Source of the DNA: Ornithomonoglobus_A sp045612845
Lineage (GTDB): Bacteria; Bacillota; Clostridia; UBA1381
Assembly: GCA_045612845.1 (NCBI GenBank)
Contig: JAZKZV010000005.1
Location: 1 to 8,601 of the forward strand
Length of the DNA: 8,601 nucleotides
Direction of reading: 5' to 3'
Made by a program: the position numbers and the translations under genes
The notes under the pieces: model-generated
Database searches by the model: none
Seen by the model: the letters and a program-made list of their open reading frames with translations, nothing else
Told to the model about the DNA's origin: nothing
Shown: piece after piece, positions 5,789 to 8,601 of the stretch
How positions within the stretch are numbered: the stretch's first letter is position 1
How the letters are laid out: each line of letters begins with the position of its first letter

Positions 5789-6664
5789 ATGTATTTGCTT
5801 ATGTTATTGGGTTCTGTAATTAGCGTATCGGGAGATTCTATTACTAAATATTACAGAAGTAAAATAGAGGATAAAACTGTTAAGGATACTATACATTTTT
5901 CGCTGATGGTTTTTGTGGCAATGATTGTATTTGCTACGTTATCGAGGTTTAATTTAAGAATGAATTTTACAACAGCAATTTTTGCTTTGCTATATTCAAT
6001 TATTGTTTGTGTTTGTGTTTTACTAAGTTTACATACAATCGAGAAGGCGGGAATAGTAGCCCACGCGAGCTTTTCGAGAGCCGGCGGAATTTTGTGGAGT
6101 GCATTGTTTGGAGTGTGCCTGTTTGGAGAGGCACTTACTAAAAAAAGGATTATTGGTATAATTCTGGCGCTTTGTGCAGTTATTATTCCAAGCATTGGTT
6201 ACCCCGAAAAAGATAAAAAAGATGTTGAAGCAAAAGTATTATGCTTTCTTGTGTTTCTTGTTGCCGGAACAGAAGGACTTTTAATGAAATACTACCTGAA
6301 CAATAATAATGTTATGCCGCAAAGTGTTTTGTTTTTCTATGCCAATGTGTTTGTTATACCATTTGTGATATTTATGATAAAAAGAAAAACTACTCTGATG
6401 AATTTTTACAAATCAGCCAAAGAGGTTGATAAAAAAATTGTTTTGCTTGTGGCTGTTACAATACTTATGGCTAATATATCTTCTTATATTATGACTATTG
6501 CACTCAAGCATATCGATTTGATTGTATATTCAATGCTAAGTCCAACATTCACGATAATGTTATCAGCAATATCGTCACGTTTTATATTTAAAGAAACATT
6601 TGGCACAAAAGAGATTGTAAGTATTATTTTGCTTATTGGTGCGGTAGTGGTTATGGCTATATAA
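5789..6664 (+). CDS. EamA/DMT superfamily transporter, 10 TM segments
   Basis: The start is the ATG at 5789 behind GGAGGG (5777-5782), and just downstream of a clear promoter. The ORF is open further upstream to 5684, but that part spans the promoter. The product has 291 aa and about ten hydrophobic helices in two repeats, as in drug/metabolite transporters. The halves end alike, with FGEALTKKRIIGIILALCA (112-130) matching FKETFGTKEIVSIILLIGA (267-285). Such proteins move amino acids, nucleosides or other small metabolites across the cytoplasmic membrane, often outward. The gene is divergent from an AraC regulator that probably senses a related compound. Its stop codon lies within the terminator stem. 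No specific substrate can be named. Confidence 0.88.
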   Translation: MYLLMLLGSVISVSGDSITKYYRSKIEDKTVKDTIHFSLMVFVAMIVFATLSRFNLRMNFTTAIFALLYSIIVCVCVLLSLHTIEKAGIVAHASFSRAGGILWSALFGVCLFGEALTKKRIIGIILALCAVIIPSIGYPEKDKKDVEAKVLCFLVFLVAGTEGLLMKYYLNNNNVMPQSVLFFYANVFVIPFVIFMIKRKTTLMNFYKSAKEVDKKIVLLVAVTILMANISSYIMTIALKHIDLIVYSMLSPTFTIMLSAISSRFIFKETFGTKEIVSIILLIGAVVVMAI

Positions 6665-6702
6665 AAAGAGCGTTGCTTCGGAGTTGAAGCAACGCTCTTT
6701 TT
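6663..6702. terminator. Bidirectional terminator between transporter and RpiR genes
   Basis: A perfect 17-bp stem pairs 6663-6679 with 6686-6702 around a 6-nt loop (GGAGTT). The core AGAGCGTTGCTTC is GC-rich, and five A on one side and five T on the other give a U tract in each direction. It ends the + strand transporter gene, whose TAA (6662-6664) overlaps the stem base, and the minus-strand RpiR gene, whose TGA lies 6 bp away. Confidence 0.92.
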
Positions 6703-6708
6703 GTTTAA

Positions 6709-7542
6709 TCAGAATTTTTTTGTTTTTAGTGAGAATTCGGTAAGCTCAATAGAATTTTGTGCAGCCTTATCGTTACATACAATATATGAATAAATGGAGT
6801 CAATTACCGCAAGTGCCGCAATTCTCGAGTTTAAGCCTAAAATAGTATATTTAATTTCGGGTGATGATGTAAATAGCGCGACATCGCTGCATTTTAATAT
6901 AGGTGATTTACCCTTATTTGTAATACATATGGTAGTTGCACCACACTCCTTTGCAATTTTTAATGCATCTATTATATCCTTTGAGGAGCCTGAGTGTGAA
7001 ATGCCTATTGCCACATCATTTTTTTTAAGCTGTGATGCTGCAATGGACTGCATATGATTATCTATATAAGCATACGAATGTTTTCCCGCTCTTAAAAGCT
7101 TATGAGCTGCGTCCTGAGCGACAGATGCAGAGTTGCCTAATCCAAAAAATACAGTAGACCGTGCATTTGATATAAGCTTTGCCGCTTGTTGAAGAGCATC
7201 CTTATCTATGGCATTTTTTGTAGCCTCTAATGAACAATATATTTCGTTTGTAAGCTTTTGAAATATATCATAGCATGTATCATCCGTTGTTATTTCTTCG
7301 CTAATACTTCTTGGTGTGGTCTCCTGTGCAAGCGAAATCTTAAGTTCCTGATAACCGCTGCAACCCAATCTTTTCGAAAAACGAACAATAGTTGCCTCAC
7401 CGCACTTGCATTTTTCTGCAAGCTCTACTATAGATAATGGGAGAATTTCACCCGGATTTGCTAAAATCCAATCTGCAATACGCTTTTCTGCGCTGCCCAT
7501 ATCTGAGTATAGTAACTGTATTTTTAAAGAGATTTTATCCAT
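6709..7542 (-). CDS. RpiR/MurR family transcriptional regulator (HTH + SIS)
   Basis: This 277-aa regulator has an N-terminal HTH domain (about 1-77, recognition region SIVELAEKCKCGEATIVRFS at 37-56). A C-terminal SIS domain (about 127-256) carries the phosphosugar-binding loops FFGLGNSASVAQDAAHKL (132-149) and GISHSGSSKDIIDALKIA (180-197). Family members sense sugar phosphates or amino-sugar phosphates and repress or activate adjacent catabolic genes. The chosen ATG at 7542 follows AAAGGAT (GG at 7554-7555, 10-nt gap) and gives the usual family N-terminus. An in-frame TTG at 7569 would add 9 residues but leave almost no leader. It is divergent from an FAD oxidase gene with a palindrome between the promoters, so that gene is its likely target. 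Confidence 0.93.
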   Translation of the reverse strand: MDKISLKIQLLYSDMGSAEKRIADWILANPGEILPLSIVELAEKCKCGEATIVRFSKRLGCSGYQELKISLAQETTPRSISEEITTDDTCYDIFQKLTNEIYCSLEATKNAIDKDALQQAAKLISNARSTVFFGLGNSASVAQDAAHKLLRAGKHSYAYIDNHMQSIAASQLKKNDVAIGISHSGSSKDIIDALKIAKECGATTICITNKGKSPILKCSDVALFTSSPEIKYTILGLNSRIAALAVIDSIYSYIVCNDKAAQNSIELTEFSLKTKKF

Positions 7543-7586
7543 AAAATCATCATCCTTTTTATAATCCAAATAATTCCTATTTATTT

Positions 7587-7615
7587 ATTTTATAATAAAA
7601 GAATATTTTTGTCAA
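7587..7615 (-). promoter_or_regulatory. Promoter of the RpiR-family gene
   Basis: On the minus strand, TTGACA (7610-7615), a 17-bp spacer and TAAAAT (7587-7592) make a good sigma-A promoter with a start near 7580. This gives a leader of about 38 nt to the ATG at 7542 and supports that start over the TTG at 7569. Confidence 0.75.
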
Positions 7616-7616
7616 G

Positions 7617-7637
7617 TTTTGAAAATTTTTTTCAAAA
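7617..7637. promoter_or_regulatory. Candidate RpiR operator (inverted repeat)
   Basis: TTTTGAAAA (7617-7625) and TTTTCAAAA (7629-7637) are perfect 9-bp inverted arms with a 3-bp gap. The site lies between the divergent promoters, 1 bp from the RpiR -35 and 5 bp from the -35 of the oxidase gene. Known RpiR-family sites often contain TGAAA/TTTCA-type half-sites, which fits. The region is extremely AT-rich, which raises the risk of chance symmetry. Confidence 0.45.
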
Positions 7638-7642
7638 AACTA

Positions 7643-7671
7643 TTGAATTTATTATATTCATATGATATAAT
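7643..7671 (+). promoter_or_regulatory. Promoter of the FAD-linked oxidase gene
   Basis: TTGAAT (7643-7648), a 17-bp spacer and TATAAT (7666-7671) with an extended TG (7663-7664). The start would be near 7678, about 54 nt before the ATG. Confidence 0.75.
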
Positions 7672-7731
7672 AGCAGTGAAAAACCGCAAAAGGTGAAAAT
7701 TATTTTTAAAATTTTAAAGGAGAAGAGCAAA

Positions 7732-8601
7732 ATGACGGATTTTTTATTTGACATGATTGCAACAGAACTTGAAGACGCAGTTGGCAGAGAAAACTGTTCA
7801 ACAAGAATGATAGACAAAGTGGCACATAGTGTTGACTATTTCTGGCTGTCAAGAATGTGGGCAGACAGAGGACTTCGAATGCCTGAGGGTGAGTTTATTG
7901 TAGCACCTAAGGATGCAAAAGAGGTAAGTGCAGTTTTAAAAATAGCAAACTACTACAAAATTCCTGTTACTCCATGGGGTGCAGGTGGCGGTACTCAGGG
8001 TGGACCACTTCCTGTTAAGGGTGGTATTGTACTTGATACAAAGCGCATGAATAAAATCTACGATGTTAATACACAAAGTATGTACATAGAATGCGGCACA
8101 GGTGCTATATACAAGCATATTGAATGGGCTGCAAACGAAAAGGGATTTGCAACAATGCACTATCCGTCATCACTTACATGTTCAACAGTAGGTGGATTCT
8201 TGGCACACAGAGGTATAGGTGTATCATCTACAAAGTATGGTAAAATTGATGATATGGCACTTCAGATGGAGGTTGTTCTTCCAAATGGTGATATAATAGA
8301 AACATCACCATCACCAAAGCATGCGGCAGGTCCTGACCTTAACCAGATATTTATAGGTTCAGAGGGTACACTTGGTGTTATTACAAAAGCACAGATGAGA
8401 ATTTATGAGCAACCTGAATCAAGACAATTCAGAGGCTTCCTATTCCATAATATGACAGATGCATTTAATGCAGGACGTGAACTTCTGCAAAAATTCAAGC
8501 CATCTGTTATGCGTCTTTATGATGAGGCAGAAACTGCATCACTAATCAAGAAGATTGTCGGTGTAGAAAAGAAGGGCGCATTTATGAATATTGCAGTAGA
8601 G
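7732..8601 (+). CDS. FAD-binding oxidase, PCMH/VAO type (AGPS/GlcD-like), partial
   Basis: The ORF starts at ATG 7732 behind AAAGGAG (GGAG at 7719-7722, 9-nt gap) and stays open for 290 codons to the window edge, so the C-terminal part is missing. Family members are usually about 460-560 aa. The FAD-binding PCMH domain is clear: IVAPKDAKEVSAVLKIANYY (56-75), the pyrophosphate loop PWGAGGGTQGG (81-91), YPSSLTCSTVGGFLAHRGIG (144-163), and GPDLNQIFIGSEGTLGVIT (200-218). The following KPSVMRLYDEAET (256-268) resembles the substrate-domain start of alkyl-DHAP synthase and D-lactate/glycolate dehydrogenase relatives. It likely oxidises a 2-hydroxy acid or sugar-derived hydroxy compound with FAD; the exact substrate is open. 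The divergent RpiR regulator suggests control by a sugar phosphate. Confidence 0.9.
   Translation, partial: MTDFLFDMIATELEDAVGRENCSTRMIDKVAHSVDYFWLSRMWADRGLRMPEGEFIVAPKDAKEVSAVLKIANYYKIPVTPWGAGGGTQGGPLPVKGGIVLDTKRMNKIYDVNTQSMYIECGTGAIYKHIEWAANEKGFATMHYPSSLTCSTVGGFLAHRGIGVSSTKYGKIDDMALQMEVVLPNGDIIETSPSPKHAAGPDLNQIFIGSEGTLGVITKAQMRIYEQPESRQFRGFLFHNMTDAFNAGRELLQKFKPSVMRLYDEAETASLIKKIVGVEKKGAFMNIAVE

Noticed and set aside
7936..8160. Minus-strand ORF of 74 codons
   Set aside because: It is antisense to the conserved FAD-binding domain of the oxidase and has no own signals.

Overview
The window looks like chromosomal DNA from a low-GC Gram-positive anaerobe, most likely a gut-type member of the Clostridia. 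The reasons are AT-rich DNA, strong AGGAGG-type ribosome binding sites, textbook TTGACA/TATAAT promoters, tRNA genes without an encoded CCA, and protein families typical of that class. The genus cannot be fixed from the sequence alone.

Region 1 (1-450) is the 3' end of a ribosomal RNA operon. It holds a 5S rRNA gene followed by three tRNAs on the + strand: Glu (TTC), a CAT-anticodon tRNA (elongator Met or lysidine-type Ile) and Lys (CTT). A 17-bp stem with a T tract closes the operon.

Region 2 (451-1044) has no convincing protein gene longer than a few codons. It contains a palindrome-rich repeat cluster built from short hairpins separated by CTAAATT or its inverse, an orphan intrinsic terminator, a strong extended -10 promoter whose -35 lies in one of two ATTGCAAT palindromes, and a leader of about 260 nt with a ribosome binding site and a 5-codon mini-ORF.

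Region 3 (1045-4894) is a probable three-gene operon on the + strand: an M20 (CPG2-like) metallopeptidase, a cytoplasmic beta-lactamase-fold serine hydrolase, and a MATE-family multidrug/metabolite exporter. There is no terminator between the genes, so two cytosolic hydrolases are likely co-expressed with an exporter.

Region 4 (4902-6709) holds an AraC-family regulator (minus strand) divergent from an EamA/DMT-family 10-TM transporter (plus strand). Their two promoters overlap back-to-back with directly abutting -35 boxes. The regulator probably controls the transporter and itself. It converges on the MATE gene with a 7-bp gap.

Region 5 (6663-8601) holds an RpiR/MurR-type regulator (HTH plus SIS sugar-phosphate domain, minus strand). 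It is divergent from an FAD-linked oxidase of the PCMH/AGPS-GlcD type that runs off the right edge. A 9-bp inverted repeat sits between the two promoters and is a good operator candidate. The RpiR gene and the DMT gene share one bidirectional terminator.

No CRISPR array, insertion sequence, phage gene or recognisable new defence system was seen. The most unusual items are the palindromic cluster, the leader of the hydrolase/exporter operon, and that operon's gene combination.
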